Shown here: piece by piece, positions 54,300 to 63,723 of the stretch | Layout: the number at the start of each line of letters is the position of its first letter | Numbering within the stretch: position 1 is the stretch's first letter | NCBI GenBank assembly: GCA_018136815.1 | Contig: CM030937.1 | Location: 1,866,060-1,930,059, forward strand | From: Isochrysis galbana | Lineage: Eukaryota; Haptophyta; Isochrysidales; Isochrysidaceae | Reading direction: 5' to 3' | DNA length: 64,000 nt | Position numbers and translations under genes: made by a program | Notes under the pieces: generated by a model | The model's database searches: none | The model's input: the letters and a program-made list of their open reading frames with translations, nothing else | Told to the model about the DNA's origin: nothing

Positions 54300-54475
54300 T
54301 GCTACAAAAAGCTCGAGGACACAAAGCCACACAAACTAAAACTAAACCAAACGGGGCGAAAACTAACCACACCTGGACGGACGGCCAGGCGTCGGCACCA
54401 GGGCAACTCAGCAACGCGCAGACATGCGACAGAGGGGAGGCCGACACAACGAGGGCAGATCTCGTTGAGGCGGCT
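54300..54475 (-). repeat. Fragment of the second retroelement leader (as at 38.1 kb)
   Basis: ACCAAACGGGGCGAAAACTA, GGACGGACGGCCAGGCGTCG and CGAGGGCAGATCTCGTTG parallel 38115-38235. Confidence 0.75.
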
Positions 54476-54694
54476 TGCCTTCATTTGGTCTCCTTTCCCT
54501 CAGGGTTTCTTCCCCTCCCGTGGGGACTCTGGCCGAGCAACATCAAATACAAAAAAGCTCGGTCCTAGGACACCGGGCCTAGCTCACCATGAGGGCGCTC
54601 CTGTGAGCAAGGGGATGCATGGTTACTAGTGCGTGCCCCCGCCCTCGATGAAAATTCCAGCGGCCTCCTCGTCACGCATGACGTGGACCTCTCC

Positions 54695-55330
54695 TCACAC
54701 TTGTCTTGAAAGGATCGTCTTCAATGAGCGCATCGAATGTATACCGCACTCCTCGTGTGTCAGCTTGAACTTCTTTTCGATGTCGTAAAAGCTGTGGTAC
54801 GGGTCAATGTACCCCTGCTTCTTTTCGAGCATGAGGTAATGCCTACCGGTCTTATCGATGGCGTAGGGATACGGAAAGTCGTTCGCTCCTACAGGCGATA
54901 CGAATGCGACGATCTCGTCGACGGCCTCAAATTCGAACACTTCGATGCCCACGAAGACGTACTTGAGGTCGCCGATGTAGAAGAGCAAAGAGTTCCCTGC
55001 TTCATTGAGCTCGTTCACTCTGTCGTACCCTCCTGACAATACAGTCAATGGGCAGAGGTGGCTGATGCCAACAAACATGTCCTCGCACACGAACGCGTGA
55101 TGCGAGGCTTCGCCGTGTACATCGACCAAGTGCCTACCGTCATCGCGCTGTGCAACGGACGCGACAAAGCCCACGCCGCCATTGTCACGGGTCGCGTACT
55201 TTTGGACACCGGGTTCAGGGGCGAGAATCCTTCGCCAGTGCTCTTCGAACTCGTGTATACCTGGGTCTCCCGTCTCAGGTGTGGGAGAGCCATGGTAAAG
55301 GAGCGACAAGGCAAGGTCTCTATGTGTCAT
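54695..55330 (-). CDS. Viral-type hypothetical protein (211 aa)
   Basis: Single exon from ATG 55330. Blocks: 'VCEDMFVGISHLCPLTVL', 'GDLKYVFVGIEVFEFEAVDE', 'VSPVGANDFPYPYAIDKTGR' with 'YLMLEKK'. I associate the 'PYPYAID.xGxxYLmxE' pattern with uncharacterised proteins of large algal viruses and their satellites, without being able to confirm. It lies 62 bp downstream of the cysteine-rich gene on the same strand, the third member of a compact intronless block. Function unknown. Confidence 0.65.
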   Translation of the reverse strand: MTHRDLALSLLYHGSPTPETGDPGIHEFEEHWRRILAPEPGVQKYATRDNGGVGFVASVAQRDDGRHLVDVHGEASHHAFVCEDMFVGISHLCPLTVLSGGYDRVNELNEAGNSLLFYIGDLKYVFVGIEVFEFEAVDEIVAFVSPVGANDFPYPYAIDKTGRHYLMLEKKQGYIDPYHSFYDIEKKFKLTHEECGIHSMRSLKTILSRQV

Positions 55331-55392
55331 TTATGAGCACGAAACGAAAAAAGCTTCCGTGAGCGCCTTTCACTTTGTTCCGTGCTCGCCAA

Positions 55393-55761
55393 TCAGTCAT
55401 CAGATCTGCAGGTACCACTACGACACGTGTATTCACCACAGCACTCCGAGTTACTTTGGCACACCGACCCTGGCTCGCGGCATGGCGTCTCACACACTCC
55501 CTCGTCATTGCACTCAAGTCCTTCACAGCACTCGTCGCCATAACTGCACCCCCCCCTTTTCTCGACACACGGTGTGACGGTACGGCACTTTTGGTCGGAG
55601 CACACGAGATCGTGACAACAGTCTCCATCGTTTGCACACTCTCCATCCACATCCTTGCATCTGTCTGGCTGCTTCTTCGTGAGTACCAACGCGACGACGG
55701 TGGCGGCGACCACGGTGGCGACGACCACCGCAAGGGCAATCAAAAGTCGTTTCGACGGCAT
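55393..55761 (-). CDS. Small membrane-anchored cysteine-rich protein, copy 2
   Basis: Encodes the same 122 residues as 46860-47228: membrane segment at residues 9-27, then three CC-containing modules. Three synonymous DNA differences separate the copies. The ATG follows GGGTAAAT, and the 60-bp leader is alignable with that of the truncated copy at 42645. It sits 65 bp from the upstream gene and 62 bp from the downstream gene on the same strand. The spacing is virus-like. Function unknown; surface-exposed disulfide-rich protein inferred. Confidence 0.8.
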   Translation of the reverse strand: MPSKRLLIALAVVVATVVAATVVALVLTKKQPDRCKDVDGECANDGDCCHDLVCSDQKCRTVTPCVEKRGGCSYGDECCEGLECNDEGVCETPCREPGSVCQSNSECCGEYTCRSGTCRSDD

Positions 55762-55826
55762 ATTTACCCATATGCCCATTTTTTTTAGTCCAACGTTCGG
55801 TTCGAAACAAACGCGATGCGCTTGCC

Positions 55827-56282
55827 TCATGGGGGGGAGGGGGAGTCTCCTGAGTTTGCATTCGCTGTGGATAATCGCTTGGTCACGGTCCTGATGACAA
55901 AGACGACCACCGCCACGAGCGCGGCGACGACCCCAAGCGTGACCAACAAGGCGGTCAGCATTACTTTGTCGAAGATGAAGCGGAGGGCCAGCTGTGTTGG
56001 TGTTTCCACCGAGTCCGCACTGCACTCGACGTGGAGCGAGCGCACCGGGTGCGTCCACCCGATCGCCTTCAGGTCGACTTCTTCACGGCGCTTGTCTTGT
56101 GCTTGCGGGTCGTCTACCGACGGGCCGTGTATGGTCGAGCTCACGCCTTTGGAGTGGGGCTCGGAAAAGATAGTCATTTTGCACCCCATCCTCGCAGATG
56201 CCTGCTTGGGGTCCTGGAGGTTCACCTCGTACTTTCCCGTTCCAAAGCCATTCCTATCGACGCGCCCGGGGGCGTTCCCCAT
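55827..56282 (-). CDS. Viral-type membrane protein (151 aa)
   Basis: Single exon from ATG 56282. The N-terminus MGNAPGR has a Gly at position 2 compatible with N-myristoylation. The soluble part includes 'KMTIFSEPHSKG' and 'RSLHVECSADSV'. One membrane segment 'MLTALLVTLGVVAALVAVVV' near residue 115 is followed by a basic, then Ser/Pro-rich tail. First gene of the 56.3-54.7 kb collinear block. No family recognised. Confidence 0.6.
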   Translation of the reverse strand: MGNAPGRVDRNGFGTGKYEVNLQDPKQASARMGCKMTIFSEPHSKGVSSTIHGPSVDDPQAQDKRREEVDLKAIGWTHPVRSLHVECSADSVETPTQLALRFIFDKVMLTALLVTLGVVAALVAVVVFVIRTVTKRLSTANANSGDSPSPP

Positions 56283-56590
56283 TGTTACAATTTAGGCTCG
56301 CACGCACACGGGAGCGCCTTTTGTTTTGGGGTGCTTTTTATTTTTTTTTCGGGGACCCTCCCCCACGTGGCCGCCGCCGCGGCGCTGCACGGCCAGCCGC
56401 GCCACTTGACGAGATATTTGCGCGACGATCCATCGCCCCTGTGACCAAGTAACTCTTCGACGAGATACTCATCTGGTTCTACGGGAGACTCATCCACCCA
56501 GGTGTAATACGGACGGAGGTTGGAGAAGGGTTGACGCGTGATACGGGGCAAGGAGCGATCCTGCCTCGCGCCGTGCTGCAAGTGCAAGAA
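56283..56590 (-). pseudogene. Ty3 integrase end and chromodomain fragment
   Basis: The minus frame 'FSNLRPYYTWVDESPVEPDE' then 'YLVEELLGHRGDGSSRKYLV' and 'KWRGWP' parallels 'TNLRPYYTLTDEDPVQADEY' of the intact element. It is diverged and truncated. Confidence 0.8.
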
Positions 56591-57264
56591 GCGGTAATTT
56601 TGAAGAGATTGTTATGTGTGCCACATGCTCGAAAATCGGTTGTTTTGGCCAATGGGCGCTCCCCGTTAGCTATGGTAGTGTTTGACAACCCTAGTACATG
56701 TTGAACAGCCTTCTTGCAATTCGCATTTCAGCGTTTAGGTAGCTTCTCTCCTCGGTCATGAATAGCGTGGTGGTTGCAGGTAACGCGTAACGCAGACAAG
56801 GAATTGAGGTGGCTCCACGTAACGCGTCACGCAGACAACGAATTACTTAGTGCTCTAGACTATAAGATCAGTGGTTGTCGCAGTTCGCAAGTGCAATTTG
56901 ACGGACAGGTTTTTGCACGATTGCATAGACGGAGGATATGTGCAAGCACTTTGTTGTTGCGTGATGTGGTAAAGCGGCATCTTAAGCAGACGATCGTTGA
57001 GGGTGTAGGATGCCAGCCGGGCATTATCACGCGGATGGAACCATAACCTGAAAAGCGGCGATCCGCAATAGCTTGCTTGCAGACTGCACTATGCTCAGAC
57101 TGGATGCTGTCAACCATCGAGTACATGTAATTTATTCGTTTACTAGTCCAAGCTGGCAGCACGGTGACTCTCTGTTCAGCTGCAGATTACGGAGGCTAGC
57201 CCCGCAGTATTGTGGCATCCGTAACTTCGCCAAATACTCGAAAGAGTGGCAGATGTTGCCACCT
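56591..57264. other. Intergenic DNA with a short duplication
   Basis: GTAACGCGTAACGCAGACAA at 56780 recurs as GTAACGCGTCACGCAGACAA at 56819. No gene. Confidence 0.45.
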
Positions 57265-58756
57265 CTAGAGCTCATCTTTATCGGGAGATTCGATGGCTTG
57301 GCACATGCCGCACGATCCAGGGCAGACCCGGTACATGAAGCCCTTGTTGTCTTCGCACTGCCCGTCTTTTGCCCAACCAGCACAACTTTCATCGTGATCC
57401 ATACACACCGTCGAGCAGACCTGCGTCATTGGCACGGGGCACAAATAGCTGACACCTCTTGGGGCGTGAAATCTTTAGCGGGTAGGCTAGCGAGGGCCAA
57501 TACCAGGGATTCAAATGCAATATGGTATGCGCGACTTTTCGACGCCGATTGCTCGACACCAACATCGCAGGCAATACGAGGCGTCGTACCCCGCATGAGT
57601 CGGGGCATTCCTTCATCACCGCCAAGGGATTGTTCAAGCACTCTCCGGCATCCGCCCAGATCTGGCATTGCGTCGAATTACCATCGGCACATTTTACGCC
57701 TTCGCAGACGCCACACGAGTTTGGACACTCCTTGTACATGAAGCCTGGGTTTTTGAAGCACTCGCCGTCGGCAGTCCATCCGGGGCAGTCGGCCTGGAAA
57801 TCGCGGCATGTTGACTTGCACGCCTCGCATGTGACCGGACAATTGCGAATCATGAACTCCGGGTTTTCATTGCACTCGCCAGCCGAGCCCCAGACAGCAC
57901 AGTCCTCCAGCAAGTCCTTGCACTCCGGATTACAGAGGCCACAGCTCGTTGGGCAGACGCGTAGCATGGACTCGGAGTTGGCCTCGCACTCTCCCGCCTG
58001 CAGCAGCAAATTGAGTGTGGGAAAGCTGCGTTTGGGATAGTTGGCTGACCCAAGGTTGTCATGTCACCGGTATGCACGGAAGAGGCGCACACCTTGGCCC
58101 AAGCACCACACGAGACATCAGTGTCATTGCAAGAATGGCTGCACACGCCGCACGACAGTGGGCAGTTGAGCATCATAAACTTCTGTTGGAGTCGGGGCGA
58201 CGGGCAGGTAGCGCAGGCTGAGAATTCACTTGCGTCAACGACATCAATGCCCCTCCCTGCGCTTCCCTCACATCATCAGTAAAACTCAAAACAGGCGTAC
58301 GACCTAGCAATCTCCGCCCATCCCCACCCTCGCCGTCTCTAGTCTGTTTCATTTCTATTCTGTGGTGCTTATGAGAGCGCGCCTGCTCTACAGCTCCCCC
58401 CCCCCCCTCTTCGTGTTTCATACGCCTCATTGATCTTGCAGCTCCCTGTCAGTCGTCAATGTCCTTTCCCTCCCCTCCGCCTCCCTCGCCCCCTCCTCCA
58501 GTCTTAAGGTTCAATGCCCCCCCCCCCCCCCCCGCAATACACACACCCCACCCTCCTCTCTCTGCCTCTCCCACCTCCTCCCCTTCTCTCTCTCTCCCCC
58601 CCCCTCCCACCCCCCCTCTGTCCGCAGGCGCCGCACCACATTCTCTCCGGCACACTCTCCTTCCCTCGCCCAGTTGGCGCAGTCGACGCGCTTGTCGTTG
58701 CAGACGCCGGCCCAGACGCCAACGCTCAGCGCGACCACGCCCAGCACCCAACGCAT
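57265..58756 (-). CDS. ER-resident five-ShK-domain protein with C-terminal KDEL
   Basis: Exons 58640-58756, 58093-58182, 57590-57997 and 57265-57420 join in phase 0 through GT-AG introns, 256 aa. Signal peptide MRWVLGVVALSVGVWA is followed by five ShK-type six-Cys repeats, for example 'CKDLLEDCAVWGSAGEC' with 'CPVTCEAC', 'CRDFQADCPGWTADGEC' with 'CPNSCGVC'. One repeat is split by intron 1 ('CAGEN|KFMMLNCPLSCGVC'). The chain ends 'ESPDKDEL' and stop, the canonical ER retrieval signal. ShK folds occur in channel-blocking peptides but also as accessory modules of enzymes. Tandem ShK with KDEL and no enzyme domain suggests a lumenal binding or folding factor; this is inference. Confidence 0.9.
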
Positions 58757-59093
58757 CGCGACGCCGTCCAGCGCTGCCGATCCCCCTGGTCCTCTCCCCT
58801 CTCCCCTCTCTCCACACGGCCTGCCGGCCCTCTCTCTCTCTCTCGCTCTCTCTTTCTCTCTTTTGCCCGTCTTCCTCTCTCTCTTTCTCTCTTCCTCTCT
58901 TCCTCTCCTCTCCTCCAACATCTCTCTCTGCCTCTCTCTCCCTGCTGTGTCTCTCTCTCCCTCTGTCTCTCTGTCTCTTTCGCTCCTCTCTCGCTCTTCT
59001 CTCTTCTTTTTTCTCTCTCTCTTCTCACTCTACCCCTCCTCTCTCCCGGTCGACCGCGCGCTCGAGGCGTCCCCCCCCCCGGCGGGCGCGCGG

Positions 59094-59146
<53 letters not shown>

Positions 59147-59729
59147 CGGCGGCGGCGGCGGCGGCGGCGGGCGCAGGAGAACCAAAATATGGAACATACC
59201 GGGGGGAGGGGGGAAGGGGGGAAGGGGGGGGGGGGGGAGTTGCCCTCTCCATGCAGACTATCGGAGTATTTGAGTAGAGAGTAGAGAGTGGCCCTCTCCA
59301 TCATAGAATTGGTGCTTTCTAATACACCGATTTGGCATGGGGCCAGAGTGTCGCGACTTTTTTTGGGCGCAATTTGGGTAAGTGAACGAAAACGAAATTT
59401 TCGACGAAATTTGGGGGGGGGGGGGCGCGGAGCGCCGAAGCGAAAACAAGGATCAACAAACCTGCGCGCTTTCTACATTCATGATCTTCTCCAAGTCCAA
59501 GTCTCCTTCATGAGTCGCTATAACAAACGGGTCGTAGGTTGATTGTTGATTGACTTCGTTGTTGTTAGTTGATGCTGCTTCTGGTTGCCTCTATCCTTTG
59601 TGCTCTTCCGTATGTGACAACAAACAACAATCCCCTTCTTCTCACATATAAAATGCATTACGCGCAGTGGGATTATTACTATTACCATAAAGTGACTGAG
59701 AGGGTGCAACTCGAGGTTCCATTTTTTTG
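58757..59729. other. Low-complexity region: CT tract, 52-G run, GGC repeat
   Basis: 58770-59040 is CT-rich. 59095-59146 is an uninterrupted run of 52 G, followed by (GGC)n to 59171. No gene. Confidence 0.7.
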
Positions 59730-60273
59730 TCACGCCCCTCCCGGCTTTTTAGGTATATAATTTCTACTGACCCCTAACTTCGCCCATAACTCGGGGCAGG
59801 CCAGCGCGGGGCTCGAAAGGAGGGAGGGACCGGACGGAACCCACATCATCTTCAGCACCAACCACGGAGGGATTGAGAGAGGAAGGAACACTTGGCAAAG
59901 GATCAGCGAAAGAAAGGAGAGGAAAGGCCGCCGGTGGAGCAACGGACGAGGCGCTAGAGGACCCATTCCAGCTCCAGTTGACGGGATGTGAGTAGAGGCC
60001 CAAGGAGGCGGCGGAACTTCGACCGTCGGCGCGGGGAGGCGAGAGGAGGGGAGAACTGGCTCGGAAAGACTCTCTTTTGAAGAAGGGAGGGGACCCACGA
60101 GGCTCTCTTCCCTGGGAGACTTCGACCCGTACGGTTCGAGAACCGAAGAAGAAGAGACGGGCTCATGACGCGGGGACAATGAAGATTTCTCAAGGGAAGA
60201 ACTCGACATGGCGACCCGTTTAAGATAATAAACCGGCATGACTTCGACTTCTCGTTCTGCAGTCGCTTTGCGA

Positions 60274-60366
<93 letters not shown>

Positions 60367-60698
60367 CTCCTCTCCTCGGCCGACGGAGGGAAGTTCCGTC
60401 CAAAACATTTATAGTTCTTAGGTCCTAGGATATTCCGTGGGGGGGTCTCTCCGCGCACCGCGAGGGAAAGGACGCGATCTCGCTCCGGGGTCAAGATTAC
60501 CCGAAAGGAGGAAACCTGGAATCAAGACTTGACAAACAGGCGCCGCTATAAATATGGAACGAAACGAGAACCCGAGTTCTAGGTCGCCGGGGACGAACCC
60601 TACCAATCTAGATGTGCCTGAGCTTCACCGTGTGGCCGCACGGCGAAGGACCTGGAGATAAGAGCCTGAAATCGCATCATCTACGATGAATGCTGAAT
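59730..60698 (-). mobile_element. LTR-retroelement 5' fragment with (CT)n and a short ORF
   Basis: Read on the minus strand it opens TGTCGCATTCAGC at 60698, has a TATA-like CCATATTTATAGC near 60553, a GA microsatellite of about 85 bp (60278-60362), and then an ORF from 60239 (MPVYYLKRVAMSSSSLEKSS) running Ser/Pro-rich to 59730. Its head is shared with 31895-32000 and its first 10 bases with the Ty3 LTRs. Probably LTR plus start of gag; class not certain. Confidence 0.55.
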
Positions 60699-61158
60699 GC
60701 GACACTAGGATATAACGTGCTAATTACTACTATTTTATTATCATCAAATTTTCGTGCGTTGATGCGTCTGTAGGAACTGGGGCCGTATGGAGTACGCTTT
60801 GGAGTCGTCACATGAATTGGTCGCACCGGTAATTAATACAACTAGTCGCACGCTTATGCACTTTGTGGATCGCGTCGCGGTATGCTAGTGCGGCAACGCA
60901 CACTGAACCTCCCACCACCACATCCAAGTTGCTGGCGCCTCATTGTTTGCATCGTGCACAACAAAAGCGCATGCATTATCGCCCTTCGCGCTGCACACCT
61001 CAGGTCGACTGACACTCTACGATTGGTTGGTTTCCAAATCATGCCAACGGGAATGAGCGCCGAGCCTTCAGTTCTACTTCTACCCTCGTTGCCCGTTTGG
61101 AAGGTGCTTATGAGAGCTCTTACATGTCGAGTGAACTCTTCAACTTGGAGCGATCGGC
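60699..61158. other. 3' flank of the multicopper oxidase gene, nothing recognised
   Basis: AT-richer stretch at 60700-60850. No supported frame. Confidence 0.4.
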
Positions 61159-63723
61159 TCAAGCGTACGGCGGGCTATCATGCACCTCACCCTTCTTGGC
61201 CGCGCCACGGCAGTAGATGCTCAGCACGACAGCCAGCAGCACAGCAACGGCTGCCGCCACGCCAATTGCGATTCCAATAATTGCGCCTATGCTGAGGGCC
61301 GAGGTGGGCGGCGCGAGAGGTGGCGACGATGGTGGAAGGGCCACGAGGATGACAACCTGACTGGCCTTTGGCTGCTGCTCCACAGAGCTCACAGTGATGC
61401 CGAGCGTCACCCCAGCGCTAGCTGTTGAGCTGAAGTCGGGCTCAAGCATTGTGACGAGAGCCCGTGCAGCAACCAAAGAATCGGAGAGGATGGTCGCCTT
61501 CACAATGACCGAACCAGGGAGGATCTCAACTAAGACCCTTGACCTGAGAACGCCGGCTCGATTTGCCAACCTCTGAGCAATAGCACCAGAGTCGAGGTCC
61601 TCCGCGTTACCGGAAGCCGTGACTCGCAGTTGCACTGCATTCTCGATCGTTGTTGTCCGTCCAGGCGGTGCGGGAGGGGCCGACGGTGGTGGTTGTGGAG
61701 TGAGCGCCCCGGCCGGAAGAGTGGGCGGCAAAGGGGGGGGCGAGGGAGACGGCGGGGGGGGGGGCACGCTGGGCGGTGGTGGCGATGGCAGAGGACTCGG
61801 CGGCTCGCGCGGCATTACGTTGGGCGGCGATGGAGGCGGGGATGGCGAAGGCGAGGGCGGCGAGGGCGAGGGTGGCAGAGATGGCGACGCAGGCGGCGCT
61901 GAGGGAGACGTGGGCGGCGGTGAAGTAGAGATAATAGCCGCAGTGCACGTGCCTGCTGTGATTATAGTGGGGCTTTGAACAGCCGCCGTCCGGTGGCACG
62001 AGGGGTCCACATCCGTGGCTCCCGACCAGACTGCGCCCTCGGTGCCTTCAATCTTGATGACTCCCATCTGCGACAAGAAGGTACACAGGCGTTCAGAGGA
62101 CGCAGTGGTGGCACAATCCGAGAGGGTTATGCGTGCCCGAAGTAACGCAGTGTGGAATAAGACGAGGGTGCGCGTGCAACATGGGGGAGGAGGTTGACGC
62201 ACCATTCCCATGTCCTCGTGCTGCAGGATGTGGCAGTGGATGACGTTGGTGCCCGTGAAGGTGTCCGCTTGGAGACGGACGTTCACGACATTGTTGGGAT
62301 TTAGCATGACGTCGTGCCAGTCGCCGGCGCGGAAGTAATTGGAAGCGGTGTCGGCAGGCTCGGCGGCGATCTGAAAGTGGTTGATGTGATTGTGGAAGGG
62401 GTGCACGTTGACACCGCTCAGCTGGTACTCGACCACGGTCCCGGAAGTGATTGTTGCCAAGTAGGTAGTCGACGAGACAAAGGACACTCCATTGATATTG
62501 GGGACAGGGCCCATGTTGATCGCGACGGTCTTGTCGGGCGTGGTGCCGGTGAGGTCGACGAGATAGCACGGCCGATTCACCTGGAACGTCGGCAGGTCGC
62601 ACGCCGCTTCTTCGGATGCCGAGGCGACCACCGTCGCGAGGTCCTGTGTGAGCTCCTCGTTGCCTGCTCCGCCTCCTGCCATCGGGCCACCTCCACCACC
62701 TCCCCCTCCCGGCCCAGGGCCGGGGCCTCGCTGGAGCCGTCGGCGACGCGCGGTGTTCAGCGCCCATGTGTGACTGCCTTCGGGGCACCGGACAAGCCAG
62801 TCCGCGCGGTTGCCTGGCCCCATGTAGCCAGCAGTGATGTCGCGGGGTGCCGTGGGGAGGTACACGCCGTCTTTGGCGAGCAGCTTCACCTCACACCCAG
62901 GGATGTTAGGCTGGATGGTCGAATCGACGGCCGCAAAGACCAGGCGCCAACGGTACCAGCGGTTAGCCACGACGTTTATCACGGGCTCCGTCAACCCGTT
63001 GATAAGAACCGAGTTTGTTTGCGTGCCGCTCGTGGCTCCATTGCCCCAATAGTTGTCGGTGCACTGCGCGTCTGTGCCGCCGGCATTGCGGCAGTTGGCT
63101 GCATAGGTCTGTGCGACCGCCGTGAGCTCGGGCATGTTAAGATGGAGAAGGACCATCTCCATCTCTGCGAGGTTAGCAATGACGTCGGGCAGCGATCCCT
63201 CTGGGTCTTCGACTATGAGCATGCCTGCGGCGCCCCCGCCCGCATGTGTCGCGGTTGAGCCGTGGTGATGTGGGTGGTACCAGAAGGTGCCTCCCATGTG
63301 GTCTTCTGGGATATTGTACGTGTAGGTATTGGAGGTGCCAGGCGCAACCTGGACGAACACTGAGTCGCCCGGCGCCTCGCCTGAGATGTGCAGCCCGTGC
63401 GTGTGAAGGTTGGTCACATCAAAGTCAGAAAACTCGTTGTGGAGTCCAGCAGTGTCGAAGCCCTCTTCTTCCAGCTCATTCACGAGGGTGATGTGGAGCG
63501 TATCTCCAGGCCGGACGCGTATCGTGGGGCCGGGTATTACGCCATTGAACGCGCGCGTCCGCTGAATCACCCCGTCGCCCTCGTACGTGAAGGGGCTGAG
63601 CGTGAGGGTGGCGCTGACTGTCGTCCCCTCGCGGCTTGAGACTGTGGAGGGAAAGGAGAGGGCCTCGCCCGTCTGGCAGCGCGCGAGGTGCGCGAGTAGG
63701 CAGAGGCAGAGAATTCGCATCAT
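61159..63723 (-). CDS. Membrane-anchored multicopper oxidase
   Basis: Start at ATG 63723 (or 63720), because a signal peptide MMRILCLCLLAHLARC follows; the open frame to 63816 lies in the leader. Copper motifs are complete: 'HTHGLH', 'WYHPHHHG', 'HPFHNHINHF' and 'HCHILQHEDMGM', giving type 1, 2 and 3 sites with axial Met. An in-frame 135-nt GT-AG intron (62068-62202) lies just after that last motif; removing it gives 'HEDMGM|MGVIKIEG', as the family predicts. About residue 330 has a Gly/Pro insertion. The C-terminus is a Ser-Pro linker, a beta-rich module, a membrane helix 'IIGIAIGVAAAVAVLLAVVL' and a short cytosolic tail. An external laccase-like or metal oxidase is inferred. Spliced length is about 809 aa. 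Confidence 0.93.
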   Translation of the reverse strand: MMRILCLCLLAHLARCQTGEALSFPSTVSSREGTTVSATLTLSPFTYEGDGVIQRTRAFNGVIPGPTIRVRPGDTLHITLVNELEEEGFDTAGLHNEFSDFDVTNLHTHGLHISGEAPGDSVFVQVAPGTSNTYTYNIPEDHMGGTFWYHPHHHGSTATHAGGGAAGMLIVEDPEGSLPDVIANLAEMEMVLLHLNMPELTAVAQTYAANCRNAGGTDAQCTDNYWGNGATSGTQTNSVLINGLTEPVINVVANRWYRWRLVFAAVDSTIQPNIPGCEVKLLAKDGVYLPTAPRDITAGYMGPGNRADWLVRCPEGSHTWALNTARRRRLQRGPGPGPGGGGGGGGPMAGGGAGNEELTQDLATVVASASEEAACDLPTFQVNRPCYLVDLTGTTPDKTVAINMGPVPNINGVSFVSSTTYLATITSGTVVEYQLSGVNVHPFHNHINHFQIAAEPADTASNYFRAGDWHDVMLNPNNVVNVRLQADTFTGTNVIHCHILQHEDMGMVRQPPPPCCTRTLVLFHTALLRARITLSDCATTASSERLCTFLSQMGVIKIEGTEGAVWSGATDVDPSCHRTAAVQSPTIITAGTCTAAIISTSPPPTSPSAPPASPSLPPSPSPPSPSPSPPPSPPNVMPREPPSPLPSPPPPSVPPPPPSPSPPPLPPTLPAGALTPQPPPSAPPAPPGRTTTIENAVQLRVTASGNAEDLDSGAIAQRLANRAGVLRSRVLVEILPGSVIVKATILSDSLVAARALVTMLEPDFSSTASAGVTLGITVSSVEQQPKASQVVILVALPPSSPPLAPPTSALSIGAIIGIAIGVAAAVAVLLAVVLSIYCRGAAKKGEVHDSPPYA
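62068..62202 (-). other. In-frame intron of the multicopper oxidase gene (135 nt)
   Basis: Minus-strand boundaries GGAATG|GTGCGT and GTCGCAG|ATGGGA. Stop-free in the gene frame, but it interrupts a conserved block, so splicing is favoured. Confidence 0.75.

Noticed and set aside
54695..56282. Assignment of the block to a named virophage or polinton-like virus
   Set aside because: No capsid, ATPase, protease, integrase or polymerase gene and no terminal inverted repeats were seen in the window, so only a viral-type label is supported.
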